In this document: in pieces, positions 1 to 7,198 of the stretch
Position numbering within the stretch: position 1 is the stretch's first letter
How the letters are laid out: each line of letters begins with the position of its first letter
Source: an uncultured Acholeplasmatales bacterium
GTDB lineage: Bacteria > Bacillota_I > Bacilli_A > ML615J-28 > CAG-698
DNA length: 19,046 nucleotides
Direction of reading: 5' to 3'
NCBI GenBank assembly: GCA_937877075.1
Contig: CALEGD010000012.1
Location: 1-19,046, forward strand
The notes under the pieces: generated by a model
What the model saw: only the letters and a program-made list of their open reading frames with translations
The model's database searches: none
What the model was told of the DNA's origin: nothing
Translations under genes and position numbers: made by a program

Positions 1-282
1 CTTATCGATAGCACCGCTAGCAACGATTGCGAGTGCACCTTTAGGTCCGATTCCTTTGACCGAGAGAAGTTGTAAGAAAAGGTCCCTTTCCTCAGCGGTA
101 ATAAAACCGTAAAGTTCGAGTAAGTCTTCCCGAACATGAAGATAGGTATAAACTATAACTTCCTCATCCTTATGGAAATTATAGGGGTTCGGAGTCTTAA
201 TTCGATAACCGATGCCTCCTTGTTCGAGAACAATGTATTCTGCTTTGATGATGGTAATTTTACCTTTCAGATAATTAATCAA
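1..282 (-). CDS. ruvA: Holliday junction DNA helicase subunit RuvA (5' part, runs off the window)
   Basis: This is the first 94 codons of RuvA, the tetramer that binds Holliday junctions and loads the RuvB motor. On the minus strand the protein begins with a typical INYLKGKI start, followed by an OB-fold segment containing EQGGIGYRI, the YTYLHVREDLLELYGF stretch and, at the cut edge, the first helix-hairpin-helix (LSVKGIGPKGALAI). The start is TTG at 282-280: an AAGAAGG ribosome binding site lies 8 bases upstream, and the family normally starts at this point. An in-frame GTG at 291 is inside that binding site and is less likely. The C-terminal half is outside the window. Oddly, the gene points away from ruvB, which follows ruvA in one operon in most bacteria. 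Confidence 0.95.
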   Translation of the reverse strand, partial: MINYLKGKITIIKAEYIVLEQGGIGYRIKTPNPYNFHKDEEVIVYTYLHVREDLLELYGFITAEERDLFLQLLSVKGIGPKGALAIVASGAIDK

Positions 283-303
283 GATATTCACCTTCTTGGG
301 AAT

Positions 304-332
304 ATTATAACATAATAAAAAAGTTTTGTAAA
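304..332 (-). promoter_or_regulatory. Sigma-A promoter of ruvA
   Basis: On the minus strand, TTTACA (332-327) and a perfect TATAAT (309-304) are separated by exactly 17 bases. The start point would be near 297, leaving a leader of about 15 bases before the TTG codon. The forward promoter for ruvB must lie in the same 73-base gap; the best forward -10 candidates (TATAAC at 306-311, CATAAT at 311-316) overlap this -10, so the two may compete. Confidence 0.75.
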
Positions 333-355
333 TTAAGTGCGGGAAACGAGGAAAT

Positions 356-1336
356 ATGGAAAATAGTGATGCACTAATTGAATATGAGATAAGTTTACGG
401 CCCCAAACCTTGGATGAATATGTCGGTCAGGAAAAGATTAAGGAAATGTTGAAAGTCTTTATCAGTTCGGCCCAAATGAGGAAGGAAACATTAGATCATG
501 TCCTCTTTTTCGGACCTCCTGGGCTCGGTAAAACAACGCTTGCCGGTATTATTGCTCATGAAATGGGAGGCCATCTTCATAGTCTAACCGCTCCTTCAAT
601 TGACCGGGTCGGTGATATGGTCGCAATTCTATCGAATCTAGAAGCAGGAGATATTCTCTTTATTGACGAGATTCATCGCCTTCCCCGGGTTGTAGAAGAA
701 GTACTTTACAGTGCCATGGAAGATTTCGTTGTCGATATTGTAGTTGGAAAGGATGCAACATCCAACACCATACGTTTGGATCTCCCCCCTTTCACATTAA
801 TCGGAGCGACTACCAGATTCGGAGATATTTCTGCACCGCTTCGGGACAGGTTTGGAATTGTCCATCAATTACATTATTACCGAATCGAGGAATTAACTAG
901 GATTGTGAAAAGAACGTCAAAAGTTTATTCTTTTCCGATTTCAAATGATGCCGCCGGGGAGATAGCTAAAAGATCAAGGGGAACACCGAGGATTGCTAAT
1001 CGGCTTTTTAGGAGAGTTCGTGATTTCGCTCAATATGAAGATGAAAAATGCAATTGTATAGAACTACCGATCACTAGTTATTCGCTTGCGAAGCTTGATA
1101 TTGATGAATGTGGGTTGAATCTAACCGATCATCGCTATTTAAGAAGCTTAATCGAAATGTTTAACGGTGGTCCGGTCGGTTTGAATACTCTTGCATCCTC
1201 GATTTCAGAAGACATAACTACTTTAGAGGATGTTTATGAACCTTATCTATTACAGGAAGGCTTCATCCTCAGGACCCCTAGGGGACGCCTGGCAACCGAA
1301 AAAGCTTATCAACATTTAGGAATAGAAAGAAAATGA
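356..1336 (+). CDS. ruvB: Holliday junction branch-migration ATPase RuvB
   Basis: RuvB is the AAA+ hexameric motor that drives branch migration of Holliday junctions with RuvA. The 326-residue length is normal. Visible motifs are Walker A GPPGLGKT (53-60), Walker B FIDEIH (102-107), sensor 1 GATTR (150-154), the PLRDRFG segment (161-167), the sensor-2 region SRGTPRIANR, and the C-terminal winged helix ending in RTPRGRLATEKAYQHLG. Some usually invariant stretches are diverged: the family's TRAG.LTSPLRDRFG is TRFGDISAPLRDRFG here. The ATG is preceded by GAGGA with short spacing. The stop overlaps the queA start (ATGA), so ruvB-queA-tgt is a translationally coupled operon, in the order common in Firmicutes. 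Confidence 0.97.
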   Translation: MENSDALIEYEISLRPQTLDEYVGQEKIKEMLKVFISSAQMRKETLDHVLFFGPPGLGKTTLAGIIAHEMGGHLHSLTAPSIDRVGDMVAILSNLEAGDILFIDEIHRLPRVVEEVLYSAMEDFVVDIVVGKDATSNTIRLDLPPFTLIGATTRFGDISAPLRDRFGIVHQLHYYRIEELTRIVKRTSKVYSFPISNDAAGEIAKRSRGTPRIANRLFRRVRDFAQYEDEKCNCIELPITSYSLAKLDIDECGLNLTDHRYLRSLIEMFNGGPVGLNTLASSISEDITTLEDVYEPYLLQEGFILRTPRGRLATEKAYQHLGIERK

Positions 1337-2352
1337 AAGTAGAAGAATTTGATTATCATCTTCCCGAGGAATTGATTGCTCAAACTCCACTCCAGGATAG
1401 AAGCTCATCGAGACTTTTAATCGTAAACAGAAAAACCGGTGAACTTACCGACACTTTATTTTTCAATATTCTTGATTACCTTAATGAAAACGATCTTCTT
1501 GTCTTAAATGACACTAAGGTCTTACCTTCCCGAATTTTTGGAACTAAAATTGACACCAAGGCCCGAATTGAAGTCTTGCTTTTAAAAGAGGTTAATGACT
1601 GTTGGGAAGTCTTAGTTCGTCCGGCTCGACGGGTAAAGGTCGGAACCATGCTCGATTTTGGAAACCTTTTTCAAGGCAAAGTTCTAAAAAAATTTGAAGA
1701 CGGGATTTGCCATATTAAGTTTAATTATGAAGGTATTTTTTTGAATCTTTTAGATAAACTAGGACAAATGCCACTTCCTCCATATATTCATCAAGAATTA
1801 GAAGATCAAAGTCGGTATCAAACCGTTTATGCAAAGGATTTAGGAAGTGCCGCCGCTCCAACTGCCGGCCTTCATTTTGACCAAAACTTACTTGATAAAA
1901 TAAGAAATAAAGGTATTGATATCGCTTATGTCACCCTCCATATCGGACTCGGAACTTTTCGGAGTGTGGCGGTGGAGAATGTAGAAGAGCATCATATGCA
2001 TAGCGAACATTTTTCAATAAATAAAGAAAATGCGGATATATTAAACCGTGCCAAAACCGAAGGGAAACGAATTATCAGTGTCGGTACAACCTCGACCAGA
2101 ACCCTTGAATCTGTTTATTCTAAATATGGGAAGTTTATCGAGACAAGTGAGGATACTAATATCTTTATCTATCCTGGTTTTAAGTTTAAAGCAGTCGATG
2201 CTTTAATAACTAATTTCCATTTACCGAAATCAACTTTGGTAATGCTTGTTTCGGCTTTCTATTCCAAGGAAGAAATTTTATTTGCATACCGGCATGCTAT
2301 TAATGAAAAGTATCGTTTCTTTTCATTTGGTGATGCTATGTTTTTAATATAA
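1333..2352 (+). CDS. queA: S-adenosylmethionine:tRNA ribosyltransferase-isomerase QueA
   Basis: QueA transfers and isomerises the ribosyl group of SAM onto 7-aminomethyl-7-deazaguanine in tRNA, giving epoxyqueuosine. The 339 residues match the family length. The N-terminus FDYHLPEELIAQTPLQDRSSSRLL, the DLLVLNDTKVLPSR block, the GSAAAPTAGLHF motif near the middle and THLGLGTF-like VTLHIGLGTFRSV, followed by the C-terminal VDALITNFHLPKSTLVMLVSAF, are all hallmarks of QueA. The ATG overlaps the ruvB stop by four bases, and tgt follows after nine bases. Pairing with tgt in one operon supports a role in queuosine formation. Confidence 0.97.
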   Translation: MKVEEFDYHLPEELIAQTPLQDRSSSRLLIVNRKTGELTDTLFFNILDYLNENDLLVLNDTKVLPSRIFGTKIDTKARIEVLLLKEVNDCWEVLVRPARRVKVGTMLDFGNLFQGKVLKKFEDGICHIKFNYEGIFLNLLDKLGQMPLPPYIHQELEDQSRYQTVYAKDLGSAAAPTAGLHFDQNLLDKIRNKGIDIAYVTLHIGLGTFRSVAVENVEEHHMHSEHFSINKENADILNRAKTEGKRIISVGTTSTRTLESVYSKYGKFIETSEDTNIFIYPGFKFKAVDALITNFHLPKSTLVMLVSAFYSKEEILFAYRHAINEKYRFFSFGDAMFLI

Positions 2353-2361
2353 GGAAGAAAT

Positions 2362-3495
2362 ATGGTTATAAAATATAAATTAATTAAAGAAAGTAATGAA
2401 TGTCAAGCCCGATTGGGTATTGTAGAAACACCGCACGGAAGTTTTGAAACTCCGGTATTTATGGCTGTCGGTACCCAAGCTACGGTTAAAACCCTAACAA
2501 AAGAAGAACTGGAAGAACTCGGTTCAAAAATCATTCTCGGTAATACCTATCATCTTTGGAATCAACCGGGCAATGAGATTATTAAAGAAGCCGGAGGACT
2601 CCATAAATTTATGAATTGGCCGGGACCTATTTTAACTGATTCCGGTGGTTTTCAGGTTTTTTCACTGGCAAAGCTAAGAGATATTACCGAAGAAGGTGTA
2701 CATTTCCGCCATCATAAGAGTGGAGACAGCCTCTTTCTCTCTCCGGAAAAATCAATGGAAATCCAGAATGATTTAGGAAGCGATATCATGATGGCTTTTG
2801 ATGAATGCCCGCCCTATCCCGCCAGTTACGATTATCTAAAAACATCAATGGAGCGCACCCTGCGTTGGGCAAAACGAAGCCTTGATTCTCATAAAAACAA
2901 AGACACTCAAGGACTATTTGGAATTGTTCAGGGTGGAGAATATGAGGATTTAAGAAAGTTTTGCGCGGAAGAACTTGTAAGAATGGACTTTGACGGTTAT
3001 TCAATCGGGGGACTTTCTGTCGGTGAACCAAAAGAAATCCAAAACAAAGTACTTTCCTTTACAACTCCCCTGCTTCCGAAAGATAAACCTCGTTACTTAA
3101 TGGGAGTCGGTTCTCCGGGAATGATTCTTGATGCTGTTGAACGGGGTGTTGATATGTTTGATTGTGTTCTTCCAACCAGAATTGCCCGTCATGGTACGGC
3201 AATGACCACTAAAGGCAGACTTATTATTAAGAATAAGGAATTTGAACGAGATTTTACACCGCTTGATCATGACTGTGATTGTTATACTTGTAAAAACTAT
3301 ACCAAAGCCTATCTTCGTCATTTAATCAAGGCAGGTGAGATACTTGGTATGCGGCTCTTAAGTATTCATAATATTCGCTTTCTTGTAAAGCTGACGGAAA
3401 ATATTCGGGAAGCAATCCGAAATGACCGCTTCTATGAATATAAAGCTAAGGTCTATCAAGATTATGGACTAACCGAAAACGATAAAGATTTTTAA
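2362..3495 (+). CDS. tgt: Queuine/preQ1 tRNA-guanine transglycosylase Tgt
   Basis: Tgt swaps guanine-34 for preQ1 in tRNAs with GUN anticodons, the step before QueA. The 377 residues are full length. The base-binding TDSGGFQVFSL segment (general base D93), FGIVQGG (187-192), GGLSVGEP, and the nucleophile region VDMFDCVLPTR (D267 probable nucleophile) are present. Zinc ligands keep the canonical C-x-C-x2-C-x25-H spacing: C305, C307, C310 and H336. A GGAAGAA ribosome binding site precedes the ATG. It is the last gene of the ruvB-queA-tgt run; yajC/secDF, which often come next in Firmicutes, are absent and an RNA/Fic island follows instead. Confidence 0.97.
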   Translation: MVIKYKLIKESNECQARLGIVETPHGSFETPVFMAVGTQATVKTLTKEELEELGSKIILGNTYHLWNQPGNEIIKEAGGLHKFMNWPGPILTDSGGFQVFSLAKLRDITEEGVHFRHHKSGDSLFLSPEKSMEIQNDLGSDIMMAFDECPPYPASYDYLKTSMERTLRWAKRSLDSHKNKDTQGLFGIVQGGEYEDLRKFCAEELVRMDFDGYSIGGLSVGEPKEIQNKVLSFTTPLLPKDKPRYLMGVGSPGMILDAVERGVDMFDCVLPTRIARHGTAMTTKGRLIIKNKEFERDFTPLDHDCDCYTCKNYTKAYLRHLIKAGEILGMRLLSIHNIRFLVKLTENIREAIRNDRFYEYKAKVYQDYGLTENDKDF

Positions 3496-3526
3496 AAGCA
3501 TATTTAAAAATTAAAGAATAAATAAA

Positions 3527-3535
3527 TGTTATAAT
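3527..3535 (+). promoter_or_regulatory. Extended -10 promoter ahead of the candidate structured RNA
   Basis: TGT followed by a perfect TATAAT (3530-3535) forms an extended -10 element; no good -35 is visible. A second TATAAT lies at 3548-3553. Transcription from the first would start near 3542 and include the whole folded element downstream; the second would start near 3560 and lose its outer left arm. Confidence 0.5.
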
Positions 3536-3541
3536 ATAAGC

Positions 3542-3686
3542 ATAAAATATAATATATTTGTGAGGTTGGAAAAAACGCTGAAAGGCTGTGCGTCTCCAAC
3601 ACTTGAAATAAAAGACATGGAGGGACGGGCGCACCTTTCGCTAATATATTATTTTTTATAAGGGCACTCTGATTGAGTGTTTTTCT
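3542..3686 (+). ncRNA. Candidate structured RNA of unrecognised family, with terminator
   Basis: A non-coding segment between tgt and the Fic gene is unusually rich in complementarity. An AT-rich outer stem pairs 3549-3558 with 3643-3652. Inside it, GC (3577-3578) and GAAAG (3580-3584) pair with CTTTCGC (3635-3641), GTGCG (3588-3592) with CGCAC (3630-3634), and TCTCCA (3593-3598) with TGGAGG (3618-3623), giving one long bulged hairpin. A competing stem pairs GTTGGA (3565-3570) with TCCAAC (3595-3600), so two folds exclude each other. Extended -10 promoters sit upstream and a terminator hairpin downstream. I do not recognise a known family; the SRP GGAAG core, 6S, T-box, preQ1 and the common riboswitch cores are absent. 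It could be a small RNA or a metabolite-sensing leader for the downstream gene. Confidence 0.45.
3665..3686 (+). terminator. Rho-independent terminator after the candidate RNA (and tgt)
   Basis: CACTC (3665-3669) pairs with GAGTG (3675-3679) around a TGATT loop and is followed by TTTTT and a T-rich tail. The stem is short but can extend by A/T pairs at its base. It could end both the candidate RNA and read-through from tgt, as tgt has no terminator of its own. Confidence 0.6.
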
Positions 3687-3844
3687 TATTTATAAACTTG
3701 ATTCAATATTCCTGCTATTTCCATTGATGGCTTTAGGCTCACAATTGGCCAGATATCAAACGAAATAAAGTCTTGACTAAATATGATGATCTAAGACTGC
3801 TGGATGAGAGAAAAATTCTTTTATTTATAATATACATCCTTTTA

Positions 3845-3876
3845 TTCGTAACTTATTTCGTAACCTTATTCGTAAC
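3845..3876 (+). repeat. Three exact TTCGTAAC iterons at 12-bp phase upstream of the Fic promoter
   Basis: TTCGTAAC occurs at 3845-3852, 3857-3864 and 3869-3876, starting exactly 12 bases apart. Flanking bases are also similar (TTA/CTTA before, TT after). The array ends five bases before the -35 of the Fic gene promoter, the usual place for an operator. Confidence 0.7.
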
Positions 3877-3881
3877 TTTTC

Positions 3882-3910
3882 TTGAATCAGTTCCTAAAAA
3901 ATGTTATACT
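3882..3910 (+). promoter_or_regulatory. Sigma-A promoter of the Fic gene
   Basis: TTGAAT (3882-3887) and TATACT (3905-3910) are 17 bases apart, and TGT just before the -10 adds an extended -10 element. The start point would be near 3917, about 21 bases before the ATG at 3938. This promoter lies inside the open frame that extends upstream to 3773, which argues that the upstream extension is not translated. Confidence 0.75.
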
Positions 3911-3937
3911 ATAAACAGAACAGAAAGGAACAGTATT

Positions 3938-4942
3938 ATGTATATCCCTCCATATGAGTTAAACAGTCAAATCTTGAATCTAGCAACAAAAATTACCGAA
4001 AAACTTACTAGATTAGAAATGACAATTAATAAAAAAAGAAACCTATACTTAAGAAAGATAAGTAAGATTAAATCAGTTAATTCTTCTTGTGGGATTGAAG
4101 CAAATACTCTTACAGAAGAAGAAGTTTTAACTATTATTAATGGAAAGACAGTTCTGGCACCACAAAACGAAATTACGGAAGTCAAAAATGCCTATAATTC
4201 TTACAGCAACATAAACAATTTTGATCCCTATAATGTTAATTCCTTTCTTAAAGCACACAAATTATTAACTAATGGTTTAGTTCAAGAAAGCGGTCAATTT
4301 AGAAGTAGGGATGTTGGTGTTTTTAATGGACAAAATGTAATTCACATGGGTACAAGACCTGAGTTTATTCCGAAATTAATAGAAGATTTATTCTCGTGGG
4401 CAAAGAATAGTGATCTTAATCCGTTAATAAAATCCTCTATTGTTCATTTTGAAATTGAATATATTCATCCTTTCAATGATGGAAACGGAAGAATAGGCAG
4501 ACTCTGGCAATCATTAATTTTATATAAATTCAATAATGTATTTGAATATCTACCAATTGAAAAATTAGTATATGAAAACCAACAAAGATATTATGATGCA
4601 TTATCAAATGCCGGAAGGGATGCAACTTCTACGATATTTATTCAATTTATGCTAGATATGATTTTAAAAACAATTGAAAACTTTGAAGGAGAATACTTTT
4701 TGAAAACAATTAAAAACTTTGATATCAATGTTTTGTCGAAAACAGAAAAAGAAGTCCTACGAGAATTATTAAGATATTTTAATAACAACGAAATTATGGA
4801 TATAAAAACTGCATCAAATATCTTAAACAAAAATGAAGCAAATGTCCGAAAATACTTTAGAAAGTTTGTTAGTTTAGATATATTGCTTGCTATTGGTGAA
4901 ACAAAAGGGAGAAAATATAAATTAGTACAAAGAGCGGAATAG
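3938..4942 (+). CDS. Fic family protein (probable AMP-transferase, N-terminal inhibitory motif)
   Basis: Fic proteins usually move AMP from ATP onto hydroxyl side chains of target proteins. The 334-residue product carries the full Fic motif HPFNDGNGRIGR at 177-188, with catalytic H177. An S-x3-E inhibitory-helix motif, SSCGIEAN (49-56, E54), lies ahead of the Fic core, as in class II Fic proteins; the residue after the glutamate is A where G or N is usual. The N-terminus YIPPYELN matches Fic proteins with an N-terminal helical domain, and the C-terminal 90 residues look like a winged helix. The ATG at 3938 is chosen because GAAAGGA lies 8 bases upstream and a promoter lies just before it. It is monocistronic between its own promoter and terminator. 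The target is unknown. Confidence 0.88.
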   Translation: MYIPPYELNSQILNLATKITEKLTRLEMTINKKRNLYLRKISKIKSVNSSCGIEANTLTEEEVLTIINGKTVLAPQNEITEVKNAYNSYSNINNFDPYNVNSFLKAHKLLTNGLVQESGQFRSRDVGVFNGQNVIHMGTRPEFIPKLIEDLFSWAKNSDLNPLIKSSIVHFEIEYIHPFNDGNGRIGRLWQSLILYKFNNVFEYLPIEKLVYENQQRYYDALSNAGRDATSTIFIQFMLDMILKTIENFEGEYFLKTIKNFDINVLSKTEKEVLRELLRYFNNNEIMDIKTASNILNKNEANVRKYFRKFVSLDILLAIGETKGRKYKLVQRAE

Positions 4943-4952
4943 GCTCTTTTTT
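4929..4952 (+). terminator. Rho-independent terminator of the Fic gene
   Basis: AAAGAGC (4929-4935) pairs with GCTCTTT (4943-4949) around a seven-base loop and runs into six Ts from 4947. The hairpin contains the Fic stop codon TAG (4940-4942) in its loop. Confidence 0.8.
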
Positions 4953-4997
4953 ATCATAAATAAGGGCTTTTTCAAATAGTATTAATTGGTGATAGCC

Positions 4998-6098
4998 ATG
5001 GAAAAAAGAAAAATCGATCTAGTCCTGCTCATTTCTGTTATCAGTTTATCGCTGATCGGACTGATGATGGTTTATAGTGCAAGTAATGTTGTGGCGGAGG
5101 CTAAGTATGGGGATAGTGTCCACTACCTAATTCGTCAATTATTTTTTTTAATTATCGGATATATTTTGATGCTTTTTATCATCAATGTGAATATTATAAA
5201 GTATCAGAAGTATGTGCTGACTGTATTTCTGATATGTTTTGCTTTATTATTACTGGTTCTAATACCCGGTATCGGTACGGCGAGGGGCGGCGCCAGAAGT
5301 TGGATCAGCATTGGAAATTTTTCTATACAACCTTCAGAGTTTATGAAACTCGGTCTTATCGGACTTTATGCAAAGTACCTTGGAGCACATTATCAAGATT
5401 TAAAAAAACTTAAAAACTTTCTTCTGCTTTTTTCTTTTGCGATTGTAGTATTTCTCTTGATTATGTTACAGCCGGACTTCGGAACCGGTTTGGTAATAGT
5501 TCTTTCGGCTGCACTTTTAATTTATCTTTCCGGAGTTCCGGTTAAATATTTTGTCGTGATCCTGACAATCGGGCTTTTCGGTGCTGCTTTTTTAATCCTT
5601 AGTGCACCTTATCGAATTCAAAGAATTATGGCTTTTGTAAATCCTTGGGAAGATCCATTAGGAAGCGGCTTTCAAGGTATCCAATCATTATTTGCTATTA
5701 CCCCCGGTGGTTTTTTCGGTCACGGATTTAATAAAAGTATGCAGAAACATTTCTTTCTTCCGGAACCACAGAATGATTTTATCTTTGCCATTTTGTTGGA
5801 GGAATTTGGTCTGATCGGCGGATTAATCGTTCTTTTACTATATTTTATTATTTTTTATCGCAGTATCATTATTGCCTTAAGTGTCGAGGATCATTTTCTG
5901 AAGTTTTTAGTGTTGGGAATTTCCATCAGTTTAGCTGTTCAGGTAGGAATTAACGTCAGCGTAGTGATCGGGCTCTTGCCAGTTACGGGTATCACCCTAC
6001 CTCTTTTCAGTTATGGCGGTTCATCTTTAGTTTTGACGCTTTCATCTCTGGCAATTATCGTCAGTGCCAGCAAACATAGGAATTATGATTTCAAATAG
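4998..6098 (+). CDS. ftsW: Peptidoglycan glycosyltransferase FtsW (SEDS family)
   Basis: FtsW is the septal SEDS polymerase that links lipid II into glycan strands. The 366-residue protein is almost all membrane segments, about ten. SEDS hallmarks visible are MMVYSAS in the first helix, GGARSWISIG-FSIQPSEF (about 97-115), QPDFGTG (158-164), the large-loop segment GSGFQGIQSLFAITPGG, LPEPQNDFIFAILLEEFG with the likely catalytic D260, and the closing GITLPLFSYGGSS. FtsW rather than RodA/SpoVE is preferred because murG, murB and ftsZ follow, but the separation is not certain from sequence. The ATG at 4998 is preferred over in-frame TTG 4986 and GTG 4989, because GGTGAT (4988-4993) is its binding site. 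No clear promoter lies between the Fic terminator and this gene. Confidence 0.9.
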   Translation: MEKRKIDLVLLISVISLSLIGLMMVYSASNVVAEAKYGDSVHYLIRQLFFLIIGYILMLFIINVNIIKYQKYVLTVFLICFALLLLVLIPGIGTARGGARSWISIGNFSIQPSEFMKLGLIGLYAKYLGAHYQDLKKLKNFLLLFSFAIVVFLLIMLQPDFGTGLVIVLSAALLIYLSGVPVKYFVVILTIGLFGAAFLILSAPYRIQRIMAFVNPWEDPLGSGFQGIQSLFAITPGGFFGHGFNKSMQKHFFLPEPQNDFIFAILLEEFGLIGGLIVLLLYFIIFYRSIIIALSVEDHFLKFLVLGISISLAVQVGINVSVVIGLLPVTGITLPLFSYGGSSLVLTLSSLAIIVSASKHRNYDFK

Positions 6099-6109
6099 GG
6101 GCTGATATT

Positions 6110-7198
6110 ATTAAACCGAAGATCGATAAAATCGTATTTGTAGGTGGGGGAACTTTAGGACATATTATTCCCATGGTTCCGGTAGTAAAAAAGTTAAAAG
6201 AAAGAGACCCAAAGATTGAAGTTCTGTTTATCGGTACAAAAGGCGGTCTCGAGAAAGACTTTATTAAAAAAAGTGGACTCTTTAATAAAACCTTTTTTTT
6301 GGATTCTCAAGGGTTTAAAAGAAAAGTAAGTTTTGGAAATCTTATTACATTATTTAAGTATTTTAAAAATTATTTTCAAAGTCGTAAGATATTAAAGGAA
6401 GTAGGTCCCAATATTGTTGTTGGTATGGGCGGTTATGTAAGCGGTGCAGTTTTGAAAGCAGCGATTAAGTTGAAAATACCGACCGCCATCCATGAACAAA
6501 ATGCCGTATACGGATTGGCAAATAAATTATTAAAAGGGAAAGTTGATCGGGTTCTTTTAGCCTATGATATTGAAAGTAATAAGAAAACAAGGTTGGTCGG
6601 AAATCCGCGGACGAGCGAAATATACCAAAAGTATAAAAATCGTTTATCAGTAAAAACCGAGAAATCGGTGCTTGTAGTTGGTGGTAGTCGGGGTGCGGAT
6701 GAAATCAATGAAATGATCCTTAGTTTAAAAGATGATTTTAAAAAGGCAGGGATCAAAGTAACCCTTATTACCGGAAATTTATATTATAGAAAGAATCTTG
6801 AAAGACTGAGTGGATTAAAAGAACCGGAGTTTATTGTACTGCCTTTTGTCAACAATCTTCCGGAATTATTACTTCCGGCCCGGGTGGTGGTTTCTCGCTC
6901 TGGGGCAACGACATTGGCTGAAATTATGGCGCTTAGAAAAGTGTGTCTTTTTATTCCTTCGCCGAATGTAACGAATAATCATCAGGAGAAAAACGCTCTT
7001 GAAATTGTAAAGAAGGAGGGTGCGTTGATGATTAGAGAAAATGAACTAAATAAAAATAATCTGTTTACAAATATCTGTCGATTGTTAGATGATAAAGACT
7101 TAAGAAGTAAGATAATTACCAATTTGAATCTATTATCCGATGTCGACGCCTGTGAAAAATTCGTAAAGGAAATAGACGAGTTGATGTTGCTTGGATGA
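6110..7198 (+). CDS. murG: UDP-GlcNAc transferase MurG, probable ATT start codon
   Basis: MurG adds GlcNAc to lipid I at the inner membrane face, making lipid II. An ATG at 6173 would remove the essential first glycine loop; the conserved frame continues upstream through KIDKIVFVGGGTLGH. Between the upstream in-frame stop at 6086-6088 and 6173 there is no ATG, GTG or TTG. ATT at 6110 (or 6107) after AGGGGCTGAT (6097-6106, close to AGGAGGTGAT) is the best start and gives 362 residues, the normal length. Other motifs are HEQNAVYGLANKLL, VVGGSRGADEINE, and the donor site SRSGATTLAEIM followed by NNHQEKNA. Loop 1 reads GGTLGH where GGTGGH is usual (L16). It overlaps murB by eight bases. Confidence 0.9.
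   Translation: MKPKIDKIVFVGGGTLGHIIPMVPVVKKLKERDPKIEVLFIGTKGGLEKDFIKKSGLFNKTFFLDSQGFKRKVSFGNLITLFKYFKNYFQSRKILKEVGPNIVVGMGGYVSGAVLKAAIKLKIPTAIHEQNAVYGLANKLLKGKVDRVLLAYDIESNKKTRLVGNPRTSEIYQKYKNRLSVKTEKSVLVVGGSRGADEINEMILSLKDDFKKAGIKVTLITGNLYYRKNLERLSGLKEPEFIVLPFVNNLPELLLPARVVVSRSGATTLAEIMALRKVCLFIPSPNVTNNHQEKNALEIVKKEGALMIRENELNKNNLFTNICRLLDDKDLRSKIITNLNLLSDVDACEKFVKEIDELMLLG

Noticed and set aside
296..1340. A preQ1 riboswitch controlling queA-tgt.
   Set aside because: queA overlaps ruvB with no leader, and no preQ1 aptamer core is visible in the ruvA-ruvB gap.
3617..3630. A SAM-I riboswitch, because TGGAGGGACGGGC resembles its core.
   Set aside because: The remaining SAM-I cores (AGAG..GG upstream, GCAACC downstream, kink-turn) are absent, and the downstream gene has no methionine or SAM link.
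3773..3937. A 55-residue upstream extension of the Fic protein from a TTG at 3773.
   Set aside because: It has no ribosome binding site and spans both the iterons and a strong promoter; the ATG at 3938 has a good site and the usual family start.
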